64,000 bases of DNA from Paramecium octaurelia (taxonomy: Eukaryota > Ciliophora > Oligohymenophorea > Peniculida > Parameciidae). Position 1 is the first letter of the stretch. Each line of letters opens with the position of its first letter. Under the pieces are notes generated by a model, which saw nothing but the letters and a program-made list of their open reading frames with translations, did no database searches and was not told the origin of the DNA. The position numbers and the translations under genes were made by a program. The stretch lies in contig CAJJDP010000023.1 in the NCBI GenBank assembly GCA_905182995.1, positions 161,474-225,473 of the forward strand. Direction: 5' to 3'. This document shows, in pieces, positions 49,346 to 64,000 of this stretch.

Positions 49346-51152
49346 ATGCAAAGCCATGGAATTGAGTTCCTATTTATTAAAGGCAATACGAAATGTGCAG
49401 ATTCCACTTAATTGCAATCCGTAAGATAATATCATCCTAAATTAAACTCACTCCGTATGAAAGGATTTTTATAATTCTTTGATCTCATGAATAAATAATA
49501 ATAAGATCAACAATTAATGAAAACATGCTCTCAATGCACTCCCCAATTATTACCAACTGTAGTTTCTTATCCCCCGAGAATTGAAATACATAATAGAAAA
49601 TCCAGTGAAACTAAATTAATAATTAAGAGAAACCTATTCGAAACCCTTCCAGATTCAAATTCATAAGAGAAATATAAAAAGGAGTTAAGAGTTATCCCTT
49701 AGAAGTAATTTTAAGTAAAAAAAGCAGTGACAAACAAAAATGAGGTAAATAAAGAAAATTAAGAAATTAATGATTTACCGATTATGATAGCATTCACAAA
49801 CAATATTAATGTTGTACCTCCAGAGAGAACCTTTTATAAAGCATTTATTACAAAAGGAAACAATGGGACTTTAATTAGATAATGTTTAAAATTGAGATCA
49901 TGGTGGATATTGATAGATCAACCTTGTGAAGATTTAAATTTGTATTGGACACAATTAAGAAAATAATAAGAATATGATTCAGTAAAACAATTTTAATTGG
50001 AAAATGTTTAATATACGAAATAATAAAAAAAGTCTATCAATGATAAGATAAAATTTAATATTGAAGAATCAGAATTTAAACTGTTTAATTAAAGTTCTAT
50101 TCTCAGAGTGCATAACCATTTAGAATGCAACTTCTAGGTTTGTAATAAAAAGGCATTGTTTTACAATATGAAAAATTATTATCTTTCTATTAATGAAGAT
50201 CCATTTTAATATATTCCATTAACTTATCATGTTAAAACAGGCTTAAATGATCCAGCCTTTATAGATTTTGAAAACTTCGCAAAATCAAATAATAGTAATC
50301 TTTGGATAATCAAGCCAGGAGAATCGTCAAATCGAGGAAATGGCATTTAGGTAGCCAATTCTATAGCTAAAGTTAAATAAATAATCTCTCAACAAAACCT
50401 TCATTTAAGCAATTCTAAAAAGACATTTATTATTTAAAAATATCTAGAAAAACCATTGTTATATAATAAGAGAAAATTTGATATTCGATGTTATATGCTT
50501 ATGACAAGTGTAAATAATACATTTAAAGCTTATTGGTATTAAGAAGGATACATAAGGACAAGTTGTAAGGAATTCAATCTGGATGATGTTGATGATAAGT
50601 TTACTCATCTTACTAATGATGCAGTTTAAAAGAAGAACCAAAATTATGGGAAATTTGAAACAGGAAACAAAGTAATTCTATTATCTATTTGCTTAGATTT
50701 CTTATAATGAATTTCAAAAGTACTTAAATGATCAACATAATTATAACTTCTAAATAATACTTGATCAATTAAAAAAACTCAGCATAGACATCGTGAAGGC
50801 AACTTATTAACACTTAAATCCTAATCAGCTTTTCTATTCTTTTGAATTATTCGGATTAGACTATATGATTGATTCAGATATGAAACCATGGTTGATTGAA
50901 GTCAACACAAATCCTTGTTTAGAAACCTGTTGTCCATTGCTAGCTCGTCTTATAACTCATTTAATCGAGAATACAGTAAGAGTTGCTATAGATCCTATGT
51001 ATCCTCCACCACTTAGTAAGAAGAAGCACCTGGCAGAATCAAAAAATTTAATGGAATTAGTATTCTCGAGTACATTGATAAATGAAAGAACTTCTTAACC
51101 TATAATTAGAGAAGATGATGAAGAACACTCGGATGTTGATGAAGATAATTGA
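49346..51152 (+). CDS. Tubulin tyrosine ligase-like (TTLL) enzyme
   Basis: TTLL enzymes add Glu, Gly or Tyr to tubulin tails with ATP-grasp chemistry, usually on cilia and cortical microtubules. 593 residues in two exons; intron at 50672-50696 (25 nt). The ligase core is complete: LWIIKPGESSNRGNGIQV, IIQKYLEKPLLYNKRKFDIR, KFTHLTNDAVQKKNQNYG, then FELFGLDYMIDSDMKPWLIE followed by VNTNPCLE, which carries the ATP/Mg residues (D..LIEVN.NP). The N-terminal 240 residues are polar and less conserved. The tail is acidic. I cannot say whether it is a glycylase or a glutamylase; ciliates have many of both. Confidence 0.95.
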
Positions 51153-51236
51153 TGATTATATTAAAACTTAATAGTATTTTAATATTAGCTCTATTTTACT
51201 ATTGTAAGATTATATATTATTTAAAACAGGATAAAG

Positions 51237-52811
51237 ATGGTTAAAGGTATAATTATTTTTTCATAAGTAAGAATATGTAGTTTTGGTTATATGGTGTTTC
51301 TACATTGCAATTGCCACTGTTTATTCAATAAGTAATAACCATTGATTATTATATTCAGTTTATTTGAGTACAACCAGATTTAATGGGACAATTGAATTTC
51401 CTTTGCTTAGTTGGTCAATCGACTTTCTAGATCCTGAATGGAGAGTACTTTATCGTTATGTATAGGCACTGTTAATTTACTTGCTGTGTTATTTCTGTAA
51501 ATATCATAAATAATGAAAGTCTTAAGACATTTGTTTCGGAAATAAAGGATGCCATTTTATATTTTTTCAGGAATAATATTTGGAGGGTACTTAAGTAGAT
51601 TTGGATTTGCTATCAATCTCATCTTAATATTTGCTAATTTCATATTTGTAAAGTTATGCAAGTAATCAGCTTAATTTCTAAAATTACATTGGATTTTGCA
51701 TTTGATCATTATCTACCTAATAAATATATTAAATGGTTTGAATAATATATGGGGTGACAGTGGAAAAGAATTCAATCAAGCTGCCCCAATCCCTTGGCAG
51801 CACATATATGTTTGGAATCTGCTTCGGATGACAAGTTATAATGTGGAAGTATAGGAAATTAAGTTAATAGAATATCTGGCTTATCTTCTTTATCCACCTC
51901 TCTACTACTCAGGACCACTGATTTAATTCACTGATTGGTAAACCCAGATTCGGATGAATTTATCAGTTATCAAAAAACATAAATATATCATAAGTGGTGT
52001 GATTCTGTTGGCACTTCAAATTCTAACATAATGTTATGCAGTAGCAAATCACAAAGGGAATGAATGGCTATGGAAAAAATAAATAACAACACTTTCTGGC
52101 ATTTCCTTCTTTGTAACATCAGCAATTCAAATCTATTTTAAATTTATATTTTTGTGGGCTTTATAGGAATGTTGGGCAAGTTATGATGATGTAGATATTT
52201 AAACAAATAATCCAAAAAATATGTTTTTGATCAATTCAGCATAATCATTTGAGAAATGCTTTTGTGCTACTTACAAAAATTTTATAACTAAATATGTTAA
52301 AGATGTTTTTTCATAGAATATTTATTTGAATTTGCTACTTATTTATAGTATAACCATAATACTTGTGAATTCTGATACTAAAACTATTTGGTTTTATGTG
52401 ACTTTATTCTTGTTTCACTTATTTGAAGATAAAATTTAAATTTAAAATAAATTATTTGCCATCACAATACGATCTATCTAATAATGTGTAATCTTATTAG
52501 AAATAATAACGATGTACACGTCAGATATCGATATAATATGGATCTATGTTAAACAAAAAAATTTATGTATCAATTTAATGAATATAAAAAGACTGGATTC
52601 CATTAATCTTTGGAACATGCTTATTAACATAGATATATCTTTCAATAACAAAATAAATTTCATGATAATTATTCAAACTGTTTATATTTTATTATTTAAA
52701 CACTATTTCAAACTCTCAACTTTCTTTTATTTAGCTTCAAAAGAAATATTATTTAGACTATTGCATTTTTAATTTGATTATGATAGCATTTTTATCAACT
52801 TTCTATCATGA
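51237..52811 (+). CDS. MBOAT-family membrane protein, GUP1/HHAT-like
   Basis: MBOAT proteins move acyl groups to lipids or proteins in the ER membrane. The family signature YLLYPPLYYSGPLIQFTDW and the many membrane helices are clear, as are upstream blocks FNGTIEFPLLSW and FYIFSGIIFGGYLSRFGF. Introns at 51332-51358 (27 nt, ends CAG) and 51497-51519 (23 nt, ends AAG) join these in frame. The start is uncertain: ATG 51237 needs another small intron to reach the first helix (VVLVIWCFYIAIATVYS). Key residues look altered. Where the family has FWRSWH, this protein reads SFEKCFC, and the later WHD-like site reads FHLFED. It may be a non-catalytic member like mammalian HHATL. TGA at 52809-52811. Confidence 0.8.
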
Positions 52812-53032
52812 TTGTCAAATTAATAGACGCTATACAAAATATCAAGACAAAATATGCAATAGATTTGCATTTCTATATAGTTTAAATCATTTCTATAAAT
52901 TTCTTATATATATGTATTCATAATCTTTATCTATTTTAGTTTAAAATACATGGGATTTAAAACGTCGACTATAAGTGATTATAACATTTCTTGTATTTTT
53001 CAGTATATTTGGCATATATTATAATGTGTCTA

Positions 53033-56339
<3,307 letters not shown>

Positions 56340-56984
56340 AATATGTATTTAAAATATTAAGAATAATATTTCAAATAAGAAGTTGTTTCTTGAGTTGTCA
56401 ACTAAAATATTTGCTCTAAAGTATCCATATTATATGTTTTTCAGAATTGTTATTAAATATGCAAAAACAAAATAATCAATATGAAATTTTGAGCATATCA
56501 AAAAAAATAATCATTTGCATCCTATTTAAGTGTAGGATCTTCTTTCTTAATATTCAGGTTTCATAATAATCAATTACGAATTGGTTTTTCAAAAAAGTTC
56601 TCCAGTGTTATAACTTACAGATGAATTGACGTTATCGAATTGTTAACTATAAATATAATAAATGGATTGATATACTAAACTATAAATAAAAATAAGTGAT
56701 TCAAAATTAAGTAGCTGAGATGTTGTTTTGATAATTTGCTTATTCAATTTTACGATAAGACCTTTGGTATTTATGTTAAATACTCGTCTATTAATATGCA
56801 ATCTATTGATAATGATAAAGGATCTAATTAATTTTAGCTATAATATTCTTATTGATTATCAATGACTTATTCATTAGAACAGTATGGGTCATCTAAAAAT
56901 TTGAATACTAGATCAAATACCTAAGAAATTGTTCTGCTATAAATTATATGTCTCTCCTCCCATTATAGTCTTTAAAATAGAAAA
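56340..56984. other. Intergenic, no gene seen
   Basis: AT-rich; nothing recognised. Confidence 0.4.
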
Positions 56985-57626
56985 ATGAATACATCATGTG
57001 CTTATCTTCTATTAGTTGCCATTTTTTTCTAATTAAATTAAAATTAGGATTAGATACGTATCAAAAATTTTTGTATGCATTTAGTAGTCTTTTTAATATT
57101 CTGTAATTTTATGTTCTAGTACCAATAAAAGCGCTAAGAGTGTTTTATTACTTTTGTTTACTAAAATTTTAGATTTTTATTTATTATTCCTCTTAAGTTG
57201 AATTTGAATTATGTTTTCGTTTATAGAATAATTTTTTTTGAATCTATAAATTTTTCAAATTAATATATTTTTATTATTTACTCTCCTTTTTTAATAAGCA
57301 TGAGTATAAGATATATATTCACACCTAATTTACAACATTTTTTATCATATATAAAATATCTTTGTATTATCCTTAAATAATGTTTTAGCCTCTAATTTAA
57401 GGAGTAGTAGCCTCCTGAGTTCATTTAGTAAAATATTTTACGACATTCAAGTTATTTACAATACTAAATATATTAATTTTTAAGACCAAAAATACAACCT
57501 TCACAAAAGTATATAGATTTCCAATAATAACATATTTTGTATAAATTGACATAATTTATTGGCTTTGTTGTTGAATTTGTTAAATTACAAAAATCCCTTA
57601 TTAGTGTTATTTTTATATATAATTGA
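56985..57626 (+). CDS. Doubtful 213-codon open frame
   Basis: Open from ATG 56985 to TGA 57624-57626 and begins with a signal-peptide-like MNTSCAYLLLVAIFFQLNQN. The rest is very rich in Phe, Ile, Gln and Tyr with no recognisable domain. In this base composition such frames can arise by chance, so it is listed mainly because of its N-terminus. Confidence 0.25.
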
Positions 57627-57819
57627 TTAAAAATTGGATATATACTCTATTAAAGTCCCCTTCATCAAACATTCTTACTTTTTTAGCAAAAGTAAACCTT
57701 AATTAAAGTTGTAACAAAATCACTTTTTATTTGATTAGGCATCGTTGTTAAAGAGAGAAGAAAAAAAATTTAACAGATAAATGTTATTTTTTGAAATTAA
57801 TTTAATATAAATAAATTGA

Positions 57820-58203
57820 GTTTGTTTTTAAAAAAGAGAATTTCTTGAAATATTTGATGATTTATTAATTGATTAGTTTATTGATACTGATAAATTGTAA
57901 TTTTAGAATTATAAATCATTTTCGATAAACCTTAAATTTAATGCTTTGGAAATTTTTTATTTTATATTGATATTTCTGCCTATACTTAAATGGTATTTTG
58001 GATTATATTAAGATATTAGATTATAGAATAAAAGAATACGAAAAAAATACATAAATTTAACTCAATAGTTCAATTTATTCTTAAAGAAATTAAAAAAGAA
58101 GCTATCTGAGCCTTAAATTGCGATATCTTAAAAAATAGTTGAAGATTTTTACAAAGATAAGGTAAAAATGTCAGTTCAAAGGATAATAAAATTTTCAAAC
58201 TGA
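57820..58203 (+). CDS. Unrecognised membrane-anchored protein, partial model
   Basis: A 127-codon frame with coding character: EFLEIFDDLLIDQFID, a membrane segment (NALEIFYFILIFLPILKWYF), then a basic helix (KKLKKKLSEPQIAISQKIVE). It lacks an ATG near the start and, after the TGA at 58201-58203, coding-like sequence in the same frame continues for about 30 codons to about 58285, so at least one intron is unresolved. No family recognised. Confidence 0.4.
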
Positions 58204-58409
58204 ACAAAGTAATTAGGAGAAGTAATATCTTTATTAAATGAAAATTGTTGTGATATTAGCTATTGTATAATCATGAAATTGAAGGTATTAAATATAACTT
58301 TATTTAAGGATTTAAAAAAATTATTTTAGTGTTTTGTTTTTATTATTTGTTTCTAGAATATTTTAGTTATTATTATGGAGAATTTATCATTTGTAAAACA
58401 ATAATATTA

Positions 58410-58791
58410 ATGAATACAATTATGATACTCACTTTACTATTTTAAATCTAAGCATAATAAATTTCACATGGGATGCATTATTTGTCGGATAAATTTTATG
58501 GCAAACTTGATACAAATGTCTATTACTATTATTAAGTCAAAAATGAAAATCCAAATTATTGTGCATCCTTCAATTATTAGTGTTTCTTTTTGAACAATTT
58601 ATTGTTCAATAATTATGTCGATCATACATACGATAAACTAAAACCTACACTTATGAAAAATGTAATTAATAATAATTATTTTAAAGGTTTACGAATTTGT
58701 CGAATTTTTACAACAGAACAAAAAAGCATATTTTCGGGATTCTTCAAGAAGAGAACTTGAAAAAAGTTTTGAAAAATATTATTAAATCTGA
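58410..58791 (+). CDS. Small secreted protein, 118 residues
   Basis: Two exons, intron at 58662-58686 (25 nt, ends AAG). A clear signal peptide (MNTIMILTLLFQIQAQQISH) is followed by a Tyr/Asn-rich mature part with two cysteines (NYCASFNYQC) and a charged C-terminal helix (AYFRDSSRRELEKSFEKYYQ). No membrane helix after the signal. I do not recognise the family; a lumenal, cortical or secreted role is likely. It converges on the minus-strand gene that ends at 58846, 54 bp away. Confidence 0.65.
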
Positions 58792-58845
58792 ATATATCTT
58801 TATATTGAATTAATTTTAAACAAATCAAAAAATATGAAATGAATA

Positions 58846-59994
58846 TCACTAATTAGCAGCATTCTATTATAAATAATTATTTAATAGATCTTAATTATCG
58901 TCAACTAATGCCAAATTTTCAACATTGAAAAATTTTCTTCCATGTAAAGGATAAAACATAGTCCATATTTAAGGAATATCCACCTTCCATTCTAATTGGG
59001 TAAGTGGAAAATAAAGGGTTCTTGGTCTAGTTATTTTTGGAGTATAGAATGAAGCTTCATTCCACTCTTGTATAGCTGGTATTTCATAAAAATGCAAAAA
59101 ACCAAGAACTGTTGCAAAACTCAAGAGCCATAAAATATTTACAAAATGATAATAAAATGCAAAACCTATTATATTCATGAATTTCATTACTTGTCCCTTC
59201 CATATATATGAAAAATAGTATATAATAAGAAACCAAATATTTTGGTGCAAATGCTAAAGTAGATCTAGTTCTGAAGAAGAAATTACTCATTATCTCATTA
59301 AATAAAATTAATCTATTTAAATGAAAATTTTTTACAATAATAGATTTTTCTAAGATTGAATTGTAGCTTGATTATAATAAATGTAAGTTAACAGTGTTCT
59401 AGATTAATATACCTAGAAAAATACAAAAAATAACAATAAGTAACTTATCTTTAACATATGAGAAGTTTTATTATTATTTATCAATATTCTTTGATATAAT
59501 CGATACCATCCTGCATTCAATAAAATGGGAATTCCAAATTAAAGTATTTTAATAATCAAACTAGCTATACATGTTTAACAAAACAAATATATTGTGCATT
59601 TTATTGTAAAAGCGAAAACTTTAAAGATTTTTTCAGAAGCCCGATTTGTTTCTTCTTCAACTTCCAATTTATTCATCCAAATTAAAACCTTATTGTTCTC
59701 TATTTCTAATATATAATGGGTTTCATTCACATTCCTTAACTTTTGTATTAAGTCATTTAAAAAGAGAATCTCAATATTTGGTTTAGTTAATATCAAATTT
59801 TCAACCCAGTTTTTGGCATAACATTCCTTTTCTATTTTATACTCTTCTATTGATATATTATGTTTTTTCAAAATTTCTTCAGGCAAACTATAAATTGCTG
59901 ATTATTTAGTATATTTGTAAGATTAGTATATTTCTTCTTATTCATAAATAAATATTTTGAATAAGGTTTCATTTTTGAATTAATTTTAATTCAT
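58846..59994 (-). CDS. Multi-pass membrane protein, paralogue A of a tandem pair
   Basis: Shares order and motifs with the gene at 60233-61727: LPEEILKKHNIS (there LQDEFLNKYNFS), NIEILFLNDLIQKL (there NIESFFLIDLIQQL), FRTRSTLAFAPKY (there LRTRSSLYFVPKY) and, near the end, ITRPRTLYFPLTQLEW then IWTMFYPLHGRKFF. Four or more hydrophobic helices. A 26-nt intron near 59411-59436 joins the N-terminal and middle parts. Two frame breaks remain that I cannot explain by introns: one near codon 15 and one in a run of T after FAPKY (about 59231). Either the gene is decaying or the sequence has indels. Without the paralogue it would be split into two genes. Family unknown. Confidence 0.6.
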
Positions 59995-60232
59995 AAATTC
60001 TATTTAAAGGAAAATAAAATACCAATATTATTTGTGCATGATTGTTTTGATATTTAAATTAAATTGAGCACAATGAAATATGTCAAATAGAAAAAAATTG
60101 AAATCGATGATGCCTTAAATAAAATGCTAACGATTTGCTTGCTTTTTGAAAATGACAACAATGACTTATGTACTCTGAACAATAGACATTCTAAATCCAT
60201 TTTAATTAATTATAATATAAAATTAATAATAA

Positions 60233-61727
60233 TCATTCAATCTGATTTATCAAATTTTATTCCTGATTCAAGTGCTGAATTTCTTAATTTTAATGTACAA
60301 CTTAAACTTATTGAATTTAATTTAGTATTTATTATTATTAATATTATTGTTATTATTATTGTTATTATTATTGCTATTATTATTATTATTAGTCATTTAT
60401 TTAAATATTATTTTCTTAAGGTATCTAAATTTGTTAATTTATTTCAATTTAGACTTATTAATCTTATGGAATTTCTAAATCTTATTGAATCTCTTATTAT
60501 AGAATATGATTTAATAAAGGGAAATTTTAATCCACCAAAGCCAGATTTTAGACTGTAAAATATCTAAATTTATGAAAATAGGTACCTCCTTCCATAAAGT
60601 GGATAAAACATTGACCATAGTTAAGGAGTGTCATTAACCCAACTCATTGGAAATAAAGGTACATAATAGGCTCTTGGTCTGTTGATTGTGGGTGTATATG
60701 GAGATCTTTCAGACCAACTTAAAGCAGGTATTTCAAATTTATGAATAAAGTAACAAAACACTCCTAATTAGCTAAACAAACTTATATATTGAGCCAGCTG
60801 ATAGTGTCCAAATAAAGTAGAGTGCATATAATAGTAAAGAAAAAATCTGATGATGAAGCAATACTTAGGAACGAAATATAAGGAAGATCTTGTCCTAAGA
60901 AAGTGTAAACTAAAATATTCGAAAGAAAACGCATGCCTAAAAATGTTTTATTATTATACTGGGTTATTTTATCTATTAAATAAATTGAATGTTGTTTCTT
61001 GAATAAGAGTTAATTTACTTATGCCCAAGTCAAACCAAATATCAGCAGAAACATATACAGAGTTTATAAAAAAGAGTCAATAATTTGATTTTTCAATTTA
61101 TTGTTACTTGCTAAGATATTAAAATAATGATTAATCCAAGGATAGCTTCTTGCCATTATCTGCAATTCTTAATGATTCCTACAAAATATTAAACCAACTA
61201 AAATCATAATTCACAATAATACTTATAATTAAGGAAAATACAGGCATATAAATAAATAGCATTCTGAAATAAATAGAAGCTGTTATACATTAGAAAAACA
61301 ATCCTATAGTGCATTTACCTATTCTCAACATTGTATTGTATATTCTATCAGAATATGTATTTGCATAATACTCTATTATAATTTAAAAATATATACCTTC
61401 AAAGTAAGCCTTTTCCCAAATATAAGAAATGTTGGTTTACATATCCACTATCTATATCGCAGATCTATTCAGCTGTTGAATAAGATCAATCAAAAAAAAA
61501 CTCTCAATATTTGTTGTATATTATAAAATAGAATTCAAACCGCTCCAATATTTATCTCCATCTATCATTATTGTTTTTTAAGAAAAATTGTATTTATTTA
61601 AAAACTCATCTTGCAATTGCAAAAGACTCTGTGACTAAGCATATTTGAAATTCTGATTGAGATTTTCATTATTAGAATTTGTTATGTTAAATTTGTACAC
61701 AGTTTCATTATCAAAGTTAACTATCAT
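60233..61727 (-). CDS. Multi-pass membrane protein, paralogue B, with poly-Gln tail
   Basis: Starts MIVNFDNETVYKF and carries the same blocks as its neighbour at 58846-59994. Conserved C-terminal block: FEIPALSWSERSPYTPTINR, then PRAYYVPLFPMSW and LWSMFYPLYGRR. After a 22-nt intron at 60564-60585 comes NLALVDQNFPLLNHILQQ, shared with the paralogue, then a tail found only here: Gln-rich, with 16 consecutive Gln, a Tyr and 4 more Gln, ending at TGA 60233-60235. Most of these Gln codons are TAA. At least one further intron in the middle (around 61100-61200) is unresolved. Expected location is a membrane with a cytosolic Gln-rich tail; function unknown. Confidence 0.7.
60329..60391. repeat. Trinucleotide microsatellite encoding poly-Gln on the minus strand
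   Basis: 21 consecutive triplets, nearly all TTA on the plus strand (TAA on minus) with a few TTG, one CTA and one ATA. In this genetic code the minus strand reads as Gln except the ATA triplet, which gives Tyr. Confidence 0.95.
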
Positions 61728-62083
61728 CAATAACTAAGTGTACTTAAGTCTGTTTCAAGCAAAATTAACCCTGTCGTATACTAGTTTATGTGTAGCATTA
61801 ACAAAGCACACAAACCTAAAATACTTAAAATTGGGAATATGAAGGAACCCAATTTAACAAAAAATCTCACTAAAGTAAATGATAAAAAGAAGGAATGTGT
61901 TTGATAAATTTATTTCTCAAATTCCATCTTTGATTAATTAATATTAAAATATATATATAAATACATAGGTAATTATAATTTGATTTAATTTCTTTTTTGC
62001 TCTCGATTAAGAATCTGCTATTAGTAATTCATATTAAATAATTATCAAACTTTACATTTACATTATTTATCTAAGTTATTAAA
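61728..62083. other. Divergent intergenic region
   Basis: Lies between two genes pointing outward; should contain both promoters. No motif recognised. Confidence 0.4.
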
Positions 62084-63970
62084 ATGATTAGTTTGCCTTT
62101 CCATAAATGGAAACTTAATTTTTATGATCCTGAATTTGAAGCTGAGTTTGAAGCTCATCAGAACAAAATTAGACTTATCTCATTCCAAATGTTAAACTTG
62201 TTGGTATCTATAGCAGCTCTTATTTGTTTGATAACATTTGTCATTCAATAACAGCCAATTTAACTAATACTAATTATGATTGGGGTAGTAGGAGGCTGCT
62301 TTTTCATGCTTTTAATTGGCAAGAAATTAGAACCTTATCTACGATAAATCTTCTCATTTTATTATGTTTGGAGCCAATCTACAAATATTTTAATCGCCCT
62401 TAGTGGATTAGATATGTATTCCTTTATAATATTCTAGCCCTTTGTTTATATTCGGATTTAATACTTGTTGTTTTGCTATTGGTACTATGCAATACAGCGA
62501 CAACAGATTAAAAATAGTATATACCATAGTCACTCCTTTTGTACTGCTAGGCGTTTTTGATAATTACAAGGCAGCCTAGATGCATTTTGTATTTTAAACA
62601 ATAGCATGTGTTGTTTGTATTGGGATATGGACTTACATGTAGGAATATACAGCACGTTTAGCATTTTCACTGAATTTAATCGCTAACAAATAAAAGTAAT
62701 TTCAATATTCATTTTAAGAGAGCTCGTCAACCAATTTGTAAACGATGCTATGTTTGCTATCAGTGTAGATCCTAGAACAAGATAAATTATTTTAGAATTT
62801 TAAAATAAAAAGTTTGAAGAAAGCATGAATATCAAAGAAACCGAATAGATGAAGATTTTTCTTAGGTCTTCATATTTAGTTATAAACAGCTAAGAGAGCT
62901 AGAAAAGGTTAGTGGAAAAAGGAGGTTAAAAAGGAGTAAAATTAGAAGAGTTTTTATTTAAGAAATTCAAATCTATTTTTTAACCAATTTAAGAAGATGC
63001 TGATAATGAAGTTTAAATAATGTATCATAATTTAATGACTGATTAAATTATGGGAATGAAAATTCAGATATTGAAGATGAATTTTGGCAAGCCTATCTTA
63101 ATTGGAATAATCAAATCTGAACAAGTATAAAATTTAATAGGAGAGCATTAAAAGTAAATAAAAGAACATTAATAATTAATTATTAATTTTTCAAGCTAAA
63201 TTGTATAATAATAAGAAAATTTGTACTAAGAAATAAAAAAAACTCAATAAGTAAATTATCAAGCATACGAATAAATAATGAGCTTAAAGTGCTTAAACTT
63301 ATCAATAATAAATTACATTCGGAATTATATATTTTATTTTCAAAGAAATAAAATCTCTACTTAATTCTAAACTTATGAAAGGTTTCAAATTCATGAATAC
63401 TTAAATACTATTTAAAAATACTTTCGGTCTCTTGCATGCTATTATAAATTGAGTTTTCGCATTTTTAACTAAGTTGATAAAAATTGTCAACTCAACATCA
63501 ATACAAAATATTTAACATAAATTTTGATTAATATCTTTGAACTGATTGCAAAATAATCTTATTATATCAATAATGTCACTTTAACAATATTTGAAGAATT
63601 TACTTAATATGATCAAGTTTTAGAAACAAGAAGGAGAGTTGAGGATTCACAAAATGGTTCAAAGTAAATAATTGCTTTTAAATTAATTTAATTTTAATTT
63701 AATGTCGAAAGCTCATAAAAACTATCTTTATCATATTTCGATAATTTATAATTTAACAAACAAATTGAATGTGATGAAAACTATATCATTCAAGAAGTAA
63801 CGACTTGTTTACTTGATTGTCTCGGCCCAATCAATACAATACAAACAGATAAAAGTGAAAAATTAGAAAATGGTAATTATAGGAATAGGTTTTCTTTCAA
63901 AATATATTCTGATTAATCTTAATTAGAACCATCTTATTTGAAGGCAATCGATAAACCAATCGTTATTTGA
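62084..63970 (+). CDS. Multi-pass membrane protein with degenerate histidine-kinase-like C-terminus
   Basis: 613 residues in three exons; introns 62416-62437 (22 nt) and 62696-62718 (23 nt). The N-terminal 200 residues hold about six hydrophobic helices (MLNLLVSIAALICLITFVI; LILIMIGVVGGCFFMLLIG; TIACVVCIGIWTYM). A cytosolic part follows with a PAS-like beginning (VNDAMFAISVDPRTRQIILE), a Gln-rich coiled coil (EHQKQIKEHQQLIINFSSQI) and a region laid out like a sensor kinase. The best match is an N-box-like QILINIFELIAKQS where active enzymes have Asn in QILxNLxxNAxK. I see neither a good phospho-accepting His block nor glycine-rich ATP-lid motifs, so a non-catalytic relative is more likely. 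Ends at TGA 63968-63970. Confidence 0.6.
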
Positions 63971-64000
63971 ATTTTTGCATGAGTTAAAAATAATTTTTTC

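Noticed and set aside
59287-59290. Overlapping stop and start (TGA/ATG) of two genes at 59287-59290
   Set aside because: Comparison with the tandem paralogue shows that the two frames are parts of one gene, so there is no real overlap.
60124-60558. Plus-strand 144-residue frame rich in Ile
   Set aside because: It is the reverse of the poly-Gln tail and last exon of the minus-strand gene 60233-61727, whose paralogue confirms the minus reading.

Overview
This window looks like macronuclear DNA of a ciliate, most likely a Paramecium. Conserved genes read through TAA and TAG wherever glutamine is expected and end only at TGA. Introns are tiny, about 22-30 nt. Base composition is very AT-rich, genes are densely packed on both strands, and intergenic gaps are short. 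The species cannot be fixed from sequence alone. Oxytricha-type ciliates share the code but carry gene-sized chromosomes; Tetrahymena introns are usually longer.

Left third (1-29 kb): a wreck of a giant cysteine-rich membrane-protein gene (1382-2021) lies beside an intact ATP-type PEPCK (4004-5710). Next come a phospholipid scramblase, a DP (E2F partner) transcription factor, an inverted repeat of about 1.7 kb, and a secreted protein made of near-identical 33-residue repeats. At 17.8-27.2 kb is a full-length giant gene, followed upstream by a decayed PEPCK 3' end. The two PEPCK/giant-gene blocks are paralogous and have lost opposite genes.

Middle (29-44 kb): an ankyrin-repeat protein, a transmembrane EGF/RING protein, ribosomal protein uL11 (RPL12), a helix-turn-helix fragment, a coiled-coil protein, the cap hypermethylase TGS1, a 117-residue protein, a damaged NEK-like kinase and a HYPK-like UBA protein.

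Right (44-64 kb): eroded membrane-protein reading frames, a 325-residue membrane protein, a tubulin tyrosine ligase-like enzyme, a GUP1/HHAT-like MBOAT protein, a calcium-dependent protein kinase with four EF hands, a small secreted protein, two tandem paralogous membrane proteins (one with a poly-Gln tail written in reassigned stop codons), and a multi-pass membrane protein with a degenerate histidine-kinase-like C-terminus.

Assembly warning: six single 'n' bases (2851, 12419, 27937, 41461, 46578, 54402) each separate two apparently identical direct copies of 1.28-1.43 kb. These look like unmerged contig overlaps. They create false partial duplicates of PEPCK, the repeat protein, the giant gene, the NEK gene, a membrane protein and the CDPK. 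Gene models below use the complete copy.

Translations were done by eye. Intron borders are inferred from reading frame and family similarity.
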